In this document: positions 22,461-33,771 of the stretch, piece by piece
Position numbering within the stretch: the stretch's first letter is position 1
How the letters are laid out: every line of letters starts with the position of its first letter
Source of the DNA: Liolophura sinensis
Lineage: Eukaryota; Mollusca; Polyplacophora; Chitonida; Chitonidae
Length of the DNA stretch: 64,000 nt
NCBI RefSeq assembly: GCF_032854445.1
Contig: NC_088298.1
Location: forward strand, 12,327,504-12,391,503
Direction: 5' to 3'
Translations under genes and position numbers: made by a program
Notes under the pieces: generated by a model
What the model was told of the DNA's origin: nothing
Databases searched by the model: none
The model's input: only the letters and a program-made list of their open reading frames with translations

Positions 22461-25400
22461 AACACAATACGCTCCACTTCAAATGTGTGTGTGTGGAGGG
22501 TGGGGGGGGGGCGTATAAAAATATAAAGTTAATAGAAAGACGGGAACAAGAGAAACGCGTTTTCTTGAGTGAATAGAGGATCGCGGTTTACGGAGTCAAA
22601 AGGGGAAGTTTCACTGAGTAAATAAAAATAAATAAGTATAAAAATAGATCCATTAGAATGGATGAATGGAGTTTTATGCGATTTGACACCTTTTCACAAC
22701 ACCATGTCAGACTTATACAATTCGACACGTGACCTACACGTGATTAAAAACAGTGCCTGCAAAAGTATACGGTGCAAGTATAATTTGGGGGCTATGTTTA
22801 GCTTGATAATCGGGAAAACATATTCCTGTCAAAGCGATGCCCATCTGTTTGTCCGAACGGGCCTATACAGTGAGTTATGAACAATTCATTCCTGGGGAAT
22901 GAATCGTCTAGCTATCGTATTTAATTGTTTACAAAGAGCGAATATAGAACGCCCTAAATCTTATCTTCTTGTTGTTCGTTTTACATTCTTTACAACCACA
23001 CAAGCATTCAAAGACAACCATTTGACTAATGCATGTATCTATATATAAGCAGAGAATAAACACCATATAGTGACGTTGCCCTCATTCTAATTGCGATAAA
23101 TCGTTATGTTTCTCAGTCACATTTTCTGTTATGCAAGGGAGATAACAACTGGCTGGCGCGTGCCACAAGGCGTGCAGGTTTGTCTCCCTGTCCACGAGGA
23201 TACACCTAAGCTTTTACAAAGAGCGCTGATGGCTCAGTGATAACAAAGCTATGGTCTCTCTGTTTGAATCTAACATTCCCCCGTCTGGTTGAGGCTTCAG
23301 CTGTAGTACCAGAGGAACTTATTTTATTCTTTATTTATTGTCTGAAGTTCAACTTTACTATTTTTGTGTTTGTCGTATTCAAACATTATTTTTGATATGG
23401 TCTGTTTTTCTTTTTCTTGTGGTGCTGAACAAGGTTATACGTTTCTTTTGCCCGGTAGTTTATTTGATATGGTTAAATGCTTTACGTGTGTCCGATGATA
23501 CTTGTTCTTACATATCCAAGGGCGTAGGAAGCAATTTCAAAGAGGAGGGGCGGGGACAAGCCAAAAAGGCGAGGGTCCAGGGGCCACCAAGGCCCCGGAA
23601 GCACGAAGCACTGAAGGAGCTATATAGCCTTAGAGACGATTTGCCATATCTTAGATATGCCAGTTGAGGTGTTATTGACTATTTAAGCCTGCCTGAAAAA
23701 AAGATATTCAGCTCAACTGTTAACGCTTTTGCCCTGAGAACCACGGGTCAACAAAGAACATTGTAACAATTTATCCAGAATTCAACATTAAATTTATTCA
23801 TGTCGGAGAAAGGTTCCTGTAGATTGACTAATGCAAGCATTTAACTCGTACGGAGGAGAACTGGTAGCAAGAAACATCCATGTTTTTTATCTGGGCCTTG
23901 GTAGTAAACTTGTCTGCCTATTCGCGCTGGCTTGCTTTGGCTTGAAATCAATGTTATTCACATGTATACATACACTTTTTGATCAGGCGTTTGGCTCAGA
24001 AAAAAGGCGTGCGTCTGATTTAGGGGAACTGTCAATAACGCGCCAATGTCGGTGGTTACAACGGTTAATTATCTTTCCTTCACTGATGAATATTGCAACC
24101 CGTCCTAGGTGAAATGATCTTTAATGACGATAAACCATAATGAAATAAATTACTCAACACCGATGAGTGCATATATTGTACAAACATACATTAATTGTTC
24201 TGCTTTTTGGGCTGAATAGAATTGTAACGTCATCGCATTGAAACACAGCCACTAAATTAGAAAACAAGATTGTGTTTGGAGACAAATGAGTCCACGTTTT
24301 GTCAAATTATACTGTAGATGATTTACCCTTCCATGGGAGAATTATGTAAATATGTAGGCCCAAAGACGGAAAAAACATGTAGGCCCTATATTAATAGTAA
24401 TGTGCAGTGGTAAAATTGCAGTTTACCATGTTTAGTTTACCCAAAAAATATATTTGCAATAGTGTGATGTTTTATTCAACGAAAGAGTCTGTTTGTGTTA
24501 CAAGTATATATAATTCCCAGAACCTGAAAAGTGTGTGTGTGTGGGGGGGGGGGGGGGGCTAAAGACATGCTTTCCCCCCATTTTTGAAAGGTGGGGGGAG
24601 TGGGGCTTTGACTCCCTCCCACCGCTTCGTACGCCCCTGATATTAACATCGCACTCCCAGTTAGTGTCTCTGATTTGATTTATTTGAATAGGTTGTGACA
24701 AATACCCACCATACAACAAATGTTTTCAGTTGTATTTTTCTCCTTGAGGAAAACTCGAAAAAAATCTTGAATACCGTATTTACAAATAACTTCCTGTAAT
24801 AGATGACAGCTATCCATACAATGTTTGCGACATATCTATATTTTCTCTTGTACGTGGTAGCGTCATCAGATCAGCAACACTAATCAAACCATGATACAAT
24901 ATATTTCTATCAAGTCAAGTGAAATTAATTTTGGTTTACGAATTTACAAAATGTAACACAACAGTCTGTGTGTGCAGCCTGTGGTTACTGTTGGTTATAT
25001 CGTGTTCTTCGACAAGATAGTGATGTTACCTACATGTATATGCTCATAATGCACTCATGCTTTTCATGCTCATACTGCCATTCATGCTTAGTCGAAAAAC
25101 ATTTTCACAAAGATTTCTTTATCATTTACTGAAATACTTTAGTCATCGAATACCCTGAACGAAACAGAGCAATTAACACCGTTCTTCCTCAAGTGGTTAT
25201 AGACACATTCATTAAGGAGACTTAATGAATTCATAATGACAATGTCTCTTGTTGTTTTCTTGGCAAAATAGGCGTTTTATTATAAATAAATAAATCGTAC
25301 ATTTACCCCTTTGTAAGTGCTGCAAGTAAAATGCTGACTGGCTGTAAGCATTTCATAAACGGCAGGAGTTTGATTTTTGAGTTGTAAAGATGACGGTTTA

Positions 25401-25560
25401 TCTTGTCTCTGGTATGACATCACATCAACAATCGGTTTCCAGGAGATTTTACCATCGTATAAGGTGACACTCTGGTCCAAATAAATCATCCAGAAGGAAT
25501 CAGTGCTAACCAGCGGTTCTATCTGACTACCTGTAACCTTTATATCTAGCACTATAGCCC
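22461..25560. other. No gene established
   Basis: Holds a SINE head scrap at 23228, a poly-G run at 24543 and several 70-110-codon frames without motifs. A 90-codon minus frame (25280-25552) has a possible acceptor at its upstream end (GGTTACAG) and TAATAAA at its stop, which resembles a terminal exon, but no partner exon was found. Confidence 0.4.
23228..23315 (+). mobile_element. tRNA-like SINE head fragment
   Basis: GATGGCTCAGTGATAAC (A box) and GTTTGAATCTAAC (B box-like) at the right spacing, then CGTCTGGTTGAGGC. It is not a plausible tRNA: the stems do not close. Confidence 0.4.
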
Positions 25561-26012
25561 GGACAGGGTCGTAGTTTAGTAGTTAAAGGGTGTATGTTTC
25601 CTTCTCTGTATCAGGCACCAGGTCGTGCTTAAAGGGTGCATGCTTCTTGCTCTATCGCCGGCTGCGGATCATGGTCTAGTGGTTAAAGGGGTCGCCGTAC
25701 CGGGTCGTGGTCTAGCGGTTAAAGGGTGTGTGCTTCTCGCTCTACATTGAGCACCGGGTCGTGGTCTAGTGGTTAAAGGGTATATGTTTCTTATTCTATC
25801 GCCGGCTGCCGGTCGTGGTCTAGTGGTTAAAGGATGTATGCTTCTCGCTCTATCGCCGGCTGCCGGTCGTGGTCTAGTGGTTAAAGGATGTATGCTTCTC
25901 ACTCTATGGTGGGCACCGTGTCGTGGTCTAGTGGTTAAATGGCGTATGATTCTTGCTCTATCGCAGGCACCGGGTCGTGGTGTAGTGGTTAAAGGGTGAA
26001 TGTGTCTCGCTC
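25561..26012. repeat. Tandem array of about 54-bp units carrying a tRNA A-box-like motif, about 9 copies
   Basis: The unit is CGGGTCGTGGTCTAGTGGTT followed by AAAGGGTGTATGCTTCTCGC and TCTATCGCCGGCTGC. The segment TGGTCTAGTGGTTA is close to the D-arm/A-box of several eukaryotic tRNAs, while no B box follows. It gives open frames on both strands (VKGCMLLALSPAAGRGLV and its antisense) that are repeat artefacts. Confidence 0.85.
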
Positions 26013-26704
26013 GCTCTCACTGCTTATGTGGTCTTGATAAAAATAAGCGGTTGATAACGCTCGTGTGACCGTTTGCTCAGTCTAACTTCTGCTGAACACG
26101 ATGTGTCGTCCACCATTATGAGGTGCATATGTTTACGTTACATATGTGAAAGTTGGTCTAATTTCCCAAAAGTTACTGGGTGCTCCGGTTTGTTCCATCG
26201 ATACAACTGACAGCCAACTCAAATAAATGAGTAAGCAAGTAAATTAATAAATAAATAAATCATTTATTTCATGCAAGATATGGATAAAAGATCCGATAAT
26301 ACTGCACAAAGCTGAGGTACTCTTCTTGCTCAAATAATTGCCTACAACTGGTCGTTATTGAATGAATAATCACTATGCCTCCTGCCGATTTCTTACCTGA
26401 ATTGGCTTTTTATAAGGTGGAAATGAAATGAAATCTTCTCCGGTTTCTTAATAATAAGACGCTGGGCTGTTGCAATCTCGTCCTTATAATGTCAGATATT
26501 GGTTAATTGTCACACAAATATCTGCTGGTGGTAATGGTTCAGCTACAAAACGTCTGTGACTTACATGTAGTATATAGGTATCAAAGTCCACGTTTATCCC
26601 ACGCATGACACGTTCTGTAGATGAAGCGTGCTGATACATAAGTCGAAACCGTTATTTGGGTTACTACGCTGACCCTCATACTTGTAAAGTCCACCTTAGA
26701 CAGC
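26013..26704. other. No gene recognised
   Basis: AT-rich; (AATA)n near 26245-26260. Confidence 0.5.
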
Positions 26705-26800
26705 AGTGTCCACTAACGCTCTGGTTTCCTCCACCAATAAAACTGACCACCATCAATCAAGTGAAAAGTTCTTGAGTATAAAAAAAATCAAAAAATAATT
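26705..26800 (+). mobile_element. SINE 3' fragment, diverged
   Basis: CTCTGGTTTCCTCCACCAAT, AACTGACCACCATC, AAAGTTCTTGAGTATAAAAA: the body end and 3' end of a related SINE. Confidence 0.5.
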
Positions 26801-27231
26801 CAGAAATATTCGGACAGTGTTACCAAATCACAGAGATATAGATGGCCTTGTTAAATGCTACGTGTACAACTAAAGACCTGTTAGCTGCTTTCCAAGTTCC
26901 ATGCAATTCAAGTTCCCCCATACCAGTCAATCAAACACACTAAGGTTGTAGCAATGTACATAAAACAATATCCGTATAGTTGTGCAATTACGTATAGCTG
27001 TGAATTGCACAGCTCCGCTTGAAATATATTTGACATAGGCTATGCACTCACACTTAACACATCACTGAGTTGCATTAGTGTGTGTTATACAATTACCATA
27101 CTTCTTGGTTTTCATGAAAAGAAATCCCTCCTTTCATATAACGTAAACACCGTGCATGTACCCCATCTAAGAATATATATGATGACCCAGCACTTAGACG
27201 TATAGATTTTATATGCTTGCACACAATTCCT

Positions 27232-27495
27232 GGGTTAGGGACCTCTGTGGCCGAAGTGGTTAACGTGCGAGCGCGGCCAACTTACCCAGGGGCCTCTCAC
27301 AATGCGTTCTCTGTGAGTTCAAGTCCATGCTGACTTCCTCTCCGGTGTGGGATGGTATGCCAGCAACGTGCGGATAGTCGTGGGTATTCCCAATGCTCTG
27401 CCCGGTTTCCTTCCACTATAATGTTGGCCCACGTGGTATGTGAAGTGAAATATTCTGGAGTACGGCGTAAAACACCAATCAATTAATCAATCAAT
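27232..27495 (+). mobile_element. Near full-length SINE with target-site duplication
   Basis: Head GGGACCTCTGTGGCCGAAGT, B box GAGTTCAAGTCC, 3' end GAGTACGGCGTAAAACACC and a (AATC)n tail. CAATTCCT occurs at 27224-27231 and again at 27496-27503. Confidence 0.9.
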
Positions 27496-27845
27496 CAATT
27501 CCTCTGTTTACGTCAAAGGAGACACTCCGGCGGGTGCTGCGTAGACGCCAGTAGTGTAATAAGAATCTACAATGTAATAATTATTACACCGTGGAGAACA
27601 ATTACAGGCACCAGTGTCATCCATAGTGTAATAATCCTGGTACTTTACACCAAGGAATTAAATTAACAATAGTCATAATTAAAATAACTAAGTACCAAGT
27701 TATTACCAATTCTGCACTAAGCAAAATTTGCTGTTAGATCGGCATGAGGTTAGATCAGGCGTATCTGGGTTCTCGCTGGCTCGTTGATTTGTAATGTGTT
27801 TTCTATGGGCTTTGCAGAGTCCCCCCCCCCAAATGTATACATGTG

Positions 27846-27966
27846 TTCTCAAGAATATTTCACTTACATGACGGCGGCCAGTTTTATGGTGGGAAGAAAA
27901 CGGGCACAGCCAACCGCAGGTTGCTGTCAGACCTTCCCACTTACGGAGAGGAAGCCAGCATGAGCC
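27846..27966 (-). mobile_element. SINE fragment
   Basis: 3' end and body (AAGAATATTTCACTTACATG, GGCGGCCAG, TGCTGTCAGACCTTCCC) up to GAGGAAGCCAGCATGAGCC; head and tail absent. Confidence 0.85.
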
Positions 27967-28910
27967 AGCAATGGATCGTAATTTTCTCTAATCTCTGTTC
28001 GATTCGTGCATCCATAAACCTGACTGCCGTCATATGGTGAAATCCCCACTCCCCCAAAACATAATATCGTTTCATCTTTAATTGGCTTTGCAGTTGTCCA
28101 AGCGGAAATAATAAACAGCGGTGATGTTCGAAAAAAAATTGTAACTTTGCCTTTAACTCCACACGACATTTTTTTTTAAAGAAACGTGTTTCAAGAGACT
28201 TTCCAAGTTTATGAAGCGGAGACATCACGTTTGTCTTGTAACTGCCCTGTGTTGAAATCTAGTCGATCTCTTATTCAGATTTACATTAAAATGGATATTA
28301 TTTTCGTTTCTCTCAACGATTTCCATAAAAACGATTGCCAAAGTGCAATTTTGAACCGTTATATAGTAAACTCTGACACGTCACAAATTATAACAGTATA
28401 ATTAACCAAAACATGAGGGCATAGCGAGCTAAAAATAAAAACCAACTATTGCTCTTATATATATTAACCCTAAAAGCAAAGAAAACACTAGTATGAAGTA
28501 AAACTAACACAATTAAACACTGCAGGAAAATAGAATTTTATAGAATTTTTCAACCCAGTAAAATGCATTTGAATCATTGGAGTTGTGACCAGTGCCGGTT
28601 TTCCTCACACAATACACAGAAACTGCTAGACTTTTACATGCAAAAAGCATAGTCATACAAAACTGTGAATGAATTCGCCGAATGGAAGCATTCTGATTAA
28701 TGCAAGTATTTGGACGTACCGTCAATGGTACCGACTTGGTCCCAACAGACGACCGCAAAGTTTTAATATCATTTTACTGGGTTGGAAAAATTTTTTTAAA
28801 TGTAAATAGAACTTATTTCGTTGACAGTGTTTAACGTTCTTTCATTTCACGTACACGTCATCATAAGGTTATCTTTGCCTCTAAATTAACTTGTCAGATG
28901 AATGTTACTT

Positions 28911-29005
28911 CTTTTCTAGACTACCACAAAAGCACTAAAATTACATATGTACAAATTTGAAAAGTAAATCGTAAAATCTGATATGCCACAAACTATAACT
29001 GAAAT
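28911..29005 (-). pseudogene. Decayed duplicate of the UGT 3' coding end
   Basis: This stretch repeats, about 166 bases further on, the end of the UGT coding exon. Both read CTTTTCTAGA, then a short diverged stretch, then TGTACAAATTTGAAA, then an AATCTGA block. Read on the minus strand it mimics the end of the membrane segment and the cytosolic tail of the UGT (YQIL versus CQIL, LLW then SRKE), but a TAG replaces the glutamine codon after LLW. It looks like the relic of a local duplication of the UGT terminus or of a lost tandem UGT copy. The similarity was judged by eye and is roughly 70 percent. Confidence 0.6.
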
Positions 29006-29062
29006 ATAAAAAGATATTTTCACCAAGACGGATTGACATTTAAATTTAAGCTAACAAGTCGG

Positions 29063-30625
29063 TTAAGTGTTTTTCTCTTTTCTAGATTGCCATAAAAGAA
29101 ATTGCATCTGTACAAATTTGAAACCTTTATAAAGTAGAATCTGACAGGAAATAAAAAATAACAAAAGTACAACAAAAACATCATAACCCAGAAAGGTGAT
29201 GACAGACATTTCCTGTGCACGTGATCGCAGATGACTTCCGCCAAACCTCATCACGTGATCTATCCAAATGGCAGCACGTTCCCGTGGGGTCTCTGGACGA
29301 CTTTTGAAAATGTCGGATGCGTGTTTCATGTTGGCTTTGAATGTTACATTGTGCAGAACGTAACTCAAAGTTGAGAACATGGCGTCCTCTGATGAGTAAA
29401 GCAAGGATAGGGAAAGTCCTACTCTCCACTTTTCAACACGGGCGGCATTATAGAACTGGTCGCCATAGAGAGGGAAACATATAAGGGGCACGGCATGATA
29501 AAGAGCCTCGAATACCGAGTTACTGCCGCAGTGGCTGATGAAAAGCCTCGTTTTGACGTGACCAAGTAAGTCATTCTGAGGGAACCATTTCACAGATTTC
29601 ACGTTTTTGTTGTCGTTTTCCTGTGTATACTTCCATATCACTGCTACGTTTAATTTGTACAGTGTGCGCAGAATTTTGTGTTTCACTGTCATTGGCAGGG
29701 CTTTGAAGGTTGAACCCAAGGACATGATCACAATTCCACTTTTCTCTTTATCGTACAGTTTTTTTAACTCCGCAGGAAGAGGCCGTGCGGGTCGAGCGGT
29801 GATGCCGCCTATCTGGATATGATTTTGTATTCGCGGTGTCGCATATCCAATAATGGGGTCCGAATTCTGCAGAAATAAGTCGGATTTGGCCGCGAGATGC
29901 AGCAAACTTCTTGTTGACAATTCTGGGGCGACACTGACATATACACTGCCTGGAATTGCCATCCTTACTGTTATGTGGGTATATAACTGTCTGTATAGGT
30001 TTCGTATTCGCTGAAAAAAAGACATGTGATCAGTGTCATGGGAGAAAGGGCTGGGAACCAAGCTGGGCAGGAACGGGCCGGCCATGGTGTAATCCTCAAA
30101 CGCGGTGCTGTAAGCCACATACGGTATCCTCAGCTTGTACGGGATTAAGAAATAACAATATGCGAAGACGGATCCTTCTACAACAACCATGTCAAACTTC
30201 TCGGCTCTAAAGTGCTTCCACATTCTTGTATCAGAAACCACGCCTGCGCAATGATACGAAATCATTTCCTTAATAACGCCCATTTGAGTCGAAAACGAAG
30301 CCTCCTCGCCATTCATGAGTAAATCTGTGACAGAATCATAAATTTTCTCGGGTGTCTTTGGTGCGGCAGGTCCGGAAAGCGCTTTAAATTTGAGAGCCCT
30401 TACTTTACCCTCACCATAGCATTTCCTGTCATTGAAATTGGACAACAGGAATATCGTGGAGTTATGTCCCCTGCATGAGAGTGCCTCTCCAATGGCGGTC
30501 ATCTCTACACAGCCGCTATAAGTCTGTAATGGCAGGAGGAGTATTTTAGCAGCGTTTGCCACAGCTAGGAGAATGACACAGACAAAGAGGGAAATGTTGT
30601 CTTTACTCCACCAACCACACGCCAT
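29063..30625 (-). CDS. UDP-glucuronosyltransferase (UGT) family protein, intact single coding exon
   Basis: Predicted membrane-bound UGT of 520 residues, the usual family length. Family role: transfer of a sugar from a UDP-sugar to small lipophilic acceptors in the ER lumen. Seen in order: hydrophobic signal segment (about 11-26), acceptor-binding N-terminal half, the donor-binding UGT signature at about 347-390 (WFPQNDLLGH, FISHCGSNS, then PLYGDQ with the sugar-contacting D389-Q390), a C-terminal membrane segment (about 475-499) and a tail ending KEKNT, which fits the KxKxx ER-retrieval pattern. The start was set at MACGW because TTTTATCTTTTCAG, a good splice acceptor, lies one base upstream; this implies a 5' non-coding exon not located here, and the frame's 33 upstream residues are probably intron. 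Odd points: Gly38 stands where UGTs normally carry the catalytic His (SG-C-V-E-M instead of SH-x-x-E-M), Glu150 stands where the partner Asp is expected, and HCG replaces the common HGG. No AATAAA was seen close downstream. Family call is secure; substrate is unknown. Confidence 0.95.
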   Translation of the reverse strand: MACGWWSKDNISLFVCVILLAVANAAKILLLPLQTYSGCVEMTAIGEALSCRGHNSTIFLLSNFNDRKCYGEGKVRALKFKALSGPAAPKTPEKIYDSVTDLLMNGEEASFSTQMGVIKEMISYHCAGVVSDTRMWKHFRAEKFDMVVVEGSVFAYCYFLIPYKLRIPYVAYSTAFEDYTMAGPFLPSLVPSPFSHDTDHMSFFQRIRNLYRQLYTHITVRMAIPGSVYVSVAPELSTRSLLHLAAKSDLFLQNSDPIIGYATPRIQNHIQIGGITARPARPLPAELKKLYDKEKSGIVIMSLGSTFKALPMTVKHKILRTLYKLNVAVIWKYTQENDNKNVKSVKWFPQNDLLGHVKTRLFISHCGSNSVFEALYHAVPLICFPLYGDQFYNAARVEKWRVGLSLSLLYSSEDAMFSTLSYVLHNVTFKANMKHASDIFKSRPETPRERAAIWIDHVMRFGGSHLRSRAQEMSVITFLGYDVFVVLLLFFISCQILLYKGFKFVQMQFLLWQSRKEKNT

Positions 30626-30626
30626 T

Positions 30627-31479
30627 CTGAAAAGATAAAATGAATCAGTAATTGGATTAGTATTTAAAAAAAAAACATTACATCCTATACAGCGAGTTGA
30701 CCTGTGTCCCAGAAGTATAAACATTATTGTATTTTTTACAGTTAAATGACAAATTAAACTGACTCAGAAAGACCTGTTAAAATTCAAGGTTATTGTGGCA
30801 CTACATCCATATCATGTTATGTTCATTACTTTCTGTGCACGTGATTTGGCTTTATTCTGGAACGAATTTAAAGTGCAAAAAAGTAATTATCGCCTGAAGT
30901 GAGAAAGCTACTCTATCCCGAATGTACAAGGAGAAATGCTGAAAAATGAGCTAAAATCAGATGAAGCTGAAATTTCAAAGCCATTTTGAAGTCTGGTCTA
31001 CCTAAAACACTTTTGAATTGTTTCGTTTTAATTTCCGTGGTTCTAAACCGATGCGAGGTGGCAAATAATAAGAATCAACCCACTGAACACGTTTCAGAGG
31101 AAAGGATGTTTACATTATGTAGAAAGCATCTTTTTTTCATAAAATGTTTGTACGCAGGAAAAGTAGGATTACTGTATGGACCCAAAAATTCGTCAACGAT
31201 GAAGTCACCCTTTCGGTTTGATCCTGATACATTCATTCATCTTAAAAAAGTACATGTATTTTGTTTGGAAGGTTGGATGATGACCTATATGGAACTTTCA
31301 TTTGCCTCTACAAATGCACGTTTTGGGAGAATGAATCAAATGGTCTTGGCGAAGTGCAACAGATTTTCTTGATGGTAAAAAAGAAAATGAAGGAAAAGTT
31401 GTCGAACAGTCATATATATAGTGTTGAAAAACTGAAGCTGTGCAAATTTTCAGTCTTTAACTACATGATTGAGAATGTG
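30627..31479. other. UGT upstream region, no exon located
   Basis: Begins with the intron that precedes the UGT start codon. The 128-codon plus frame at 30986-31372 has a hydrophobic start but no recognisable domain, and overlaps a second plus frame; I do not call it a gene. Confidence 0.4.
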
Positions 31480-31575
31480 CCTACTCAGCAGATTTACAGT
31501 CGCGTGAACATGTTCTCCCCATTACACAGCTGCAATATTGCCGAAATGGCGTTAAGACATAATCATTCATTCAGT
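31480..31575 (+). mobile_element. 3' tail of another retroelement type (GGCGTTAAG, CATTCATTCA tail)
   Basis: TGCAATATTGCCGAAATGG, CGTTAAGACATAATCATTC, ATTCAG. The same type of tail (AATACTGCCGACGTGGCGTT, AAGCC-CTTCATTCAG) occurs at the right edge of the 47-bp array at 11372-11420. Confidence 0.5.
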
Positions 31576-31740
31576 TGTACGGATAAAAATATTTAATCTG
31601 TGTTGTATAACGTCAAAGCGTCATGTTAGTGACTTACACACAGGTTTAGCACTGAAGTTACACTAAATTTGGATAAATAAGTTAATTCTTTTTTCAAGAT
31701 TCGGTTCCGTTTATATGCCAGTGATGACACTCAAGCCTAA

Positions 31741-31872
31741 AGGGATACAGAATCGACGCTGATTGGCCGACACTTAAATAGATCTGCCATACCTAAAATT
31801 CATCTTGGGCTAAGCATAACCTATGCATGCCTATCTCTCACTCCAGCCAATCAGAATCGGTTCTGTATCCCT
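31741..31872. mobile_element. Short palindromic MITE-like element, CTAA/TTAA-flanked
   Basis: 132-bp element with 27-bp inverted ends differing at three positions; the outer part is AGGGATACAGAA and the inner part CTGATTGGC. The right flank is TTAA, the left CTAA. Same type as the element at 6274 (ends start AGG next to TTAA), though the sequences differ. Confidence 0.65.
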
Positions 31873-32867
31873 TTAAAGCTTACGACAATAAACAGATATA
31901 GAAGCTGGAGCTATAAGCTTGAGCAGGCTTTGTGATTTTAGGTCTGTGATCAGCAGACACCCAAAACGTAAATGATTTTAATTAAGCATTCAATGTTTAC
32001 CACTGAAGGTAATCAACTAAGCCTTTCAGACTAGCCTTCTCAAAACATCTCGGACTTTCGGGTCATGATAAATGGGAACGGAAAGGACTGTGTAAAGAAC
32101 AAGCAGTTTTTTTTTACATATGTATGTTTAGAGCTAGTTTTTGGATAAAAGAGAAAAAGAAGACTCCGACATAATCCAGACACTGATATATACACCAAAG
32201 CTGCCAACCAGTGAGTACGTTTTCACTCCAATGTTTTTTACTTGTTTGGAGTTCAACGGTAAAGGAATGCATACGAACTCAAGATATGTTGCAAGTTCAG
32301 TGTGTGCTGAAATGCAAATCTATTTTAAGGATAAGCTAAAAGATAAGTGGCACCTGTCTATAGTTAAGCATTCCGAAGGGGTTGTATACCCTTGGTGAAG
32401 GAGATGAGGTATATTGATAGTGAACAGCTTCGCTCGTCACGGTAAACTGCCTCTTGCAGATAAATGTTTGGCCTGAGAACGATACTGATGCGGAGGTTGA
32501 TAGATGTTTTACGATAGAACTTGGCCAGAGGATTGCGCCCAAATACTTTGAAGCTCTTGGAATCTTCGAGGGGTATCTGGAGTCTTAACAGTCATTTTAA
32601 GCTGAGTGTGTTATCTACCGTCCGTTTTCTTCTATCACTCAAGACCCGACATCGTTTTTTACACTCGTATTTAGTGAATATGATGCTAAATCCTCCAGTC
32701 ACTATTTACAAACCTGTTGGAATTTTTAGGTCTGTGCCTTTATGCCTAAAGACATAAATACACGCTCATTCAGAATTCGACCTAATGGCGTCTTTAGAGA
32801 TAATTCCTGAATATACCTAAAGAATCTCAGCCCTTGGGGCAGAGAGTTAAAGATTTTAACACCATGA

Positions 32868-33020
32868 TATTTATTTATTTATTTGATTGGTGTTTTACGT
32901 TGTACTCAAGAATATTTCACTCATACGACGGCGGCCAGCATTATGGTGGGAGGAAAACGGGCAGAGCCCGGGGGAAACCCACGACCATCCGCAGGCTGCT
33001 GGCAGACCTTCCCACTTACG
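32868..33020 (-). mobile_element. SINE, 5'-truncated
   Basis: (TTTA)n tail, TGGTGTTTTACG, full body to GACCTTCCCACTTACG, very close to the reference copy; ends before the tRNA-like head. Confidence 0.9.
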
Positions 33021-33684
33021 ATAGGAAATCTTATGATTTTGTCAGTGAATTCTTGCACATATGCCTCCTTGCGAATATCTTCCATGTTATAGTTCTCTGG
33101 ATTAGTTGAATAGTTTTTAAGGATAAGGGCATAGATGACTTTTATGTAATTTAATGCACATTTTTGCAACAGAAATGCTATTCTACTTAAGCTTTTACAG
33201 AAATGTAGATATTAGCGTGAGGTAAGATAGGTTCAGTGGAATTCCGATTGCTCTTTTTTTGAAACCTTAAGATTCTGTCAATTTGTCAGCCCGTGAATTT
33301 TATCATATTATTAAACAATGAGCAAAATGCAGGAGAATATACCCTAATTCTTCTAAGTTTTGGGACACCTGGTCTGCTCAGTTTATGCAATACATATGTA
33401 ATTGCGAATGGAATGCAGTTTCTCTTTTCTTACAAGGCAAGTCCATCTTATGAGAACAATATGCATAACTTTACCTGTCTGAAAAATAGACATAGAGAGG
33501 TATGTATTTTTTTGGTTTTTCCCACTGCTGATGTCTGTCTCAAAATCACAAGAATTATATCGTGCACTATTATAGGGAAATTTTGTTGCAAAGGAAGTTT
33601 TAAGCGCTACAATACATGGCACGACTGTTAAGTAACAACAATTATAACTGTATCAATATGCATGGTAACTGATGACAGGTCTTA

Positions 33685-33771
<87 letters not shown>

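Noticed and set aside
25280-25552. 90-codon minus frame with possible acceptor and TAATAAA at its stop
   Set aside because: Could be a terminal exon, but there is no partner exon, no recognisable domain, and the poly-A signal overlaps the stop.
30986-31596. Two overlapping plus-strand frames of 128 and 111 codons upstream of the UGT
   Set aside because: They overlap in different frames, have no domains, and the second runs into a retroelement tail.
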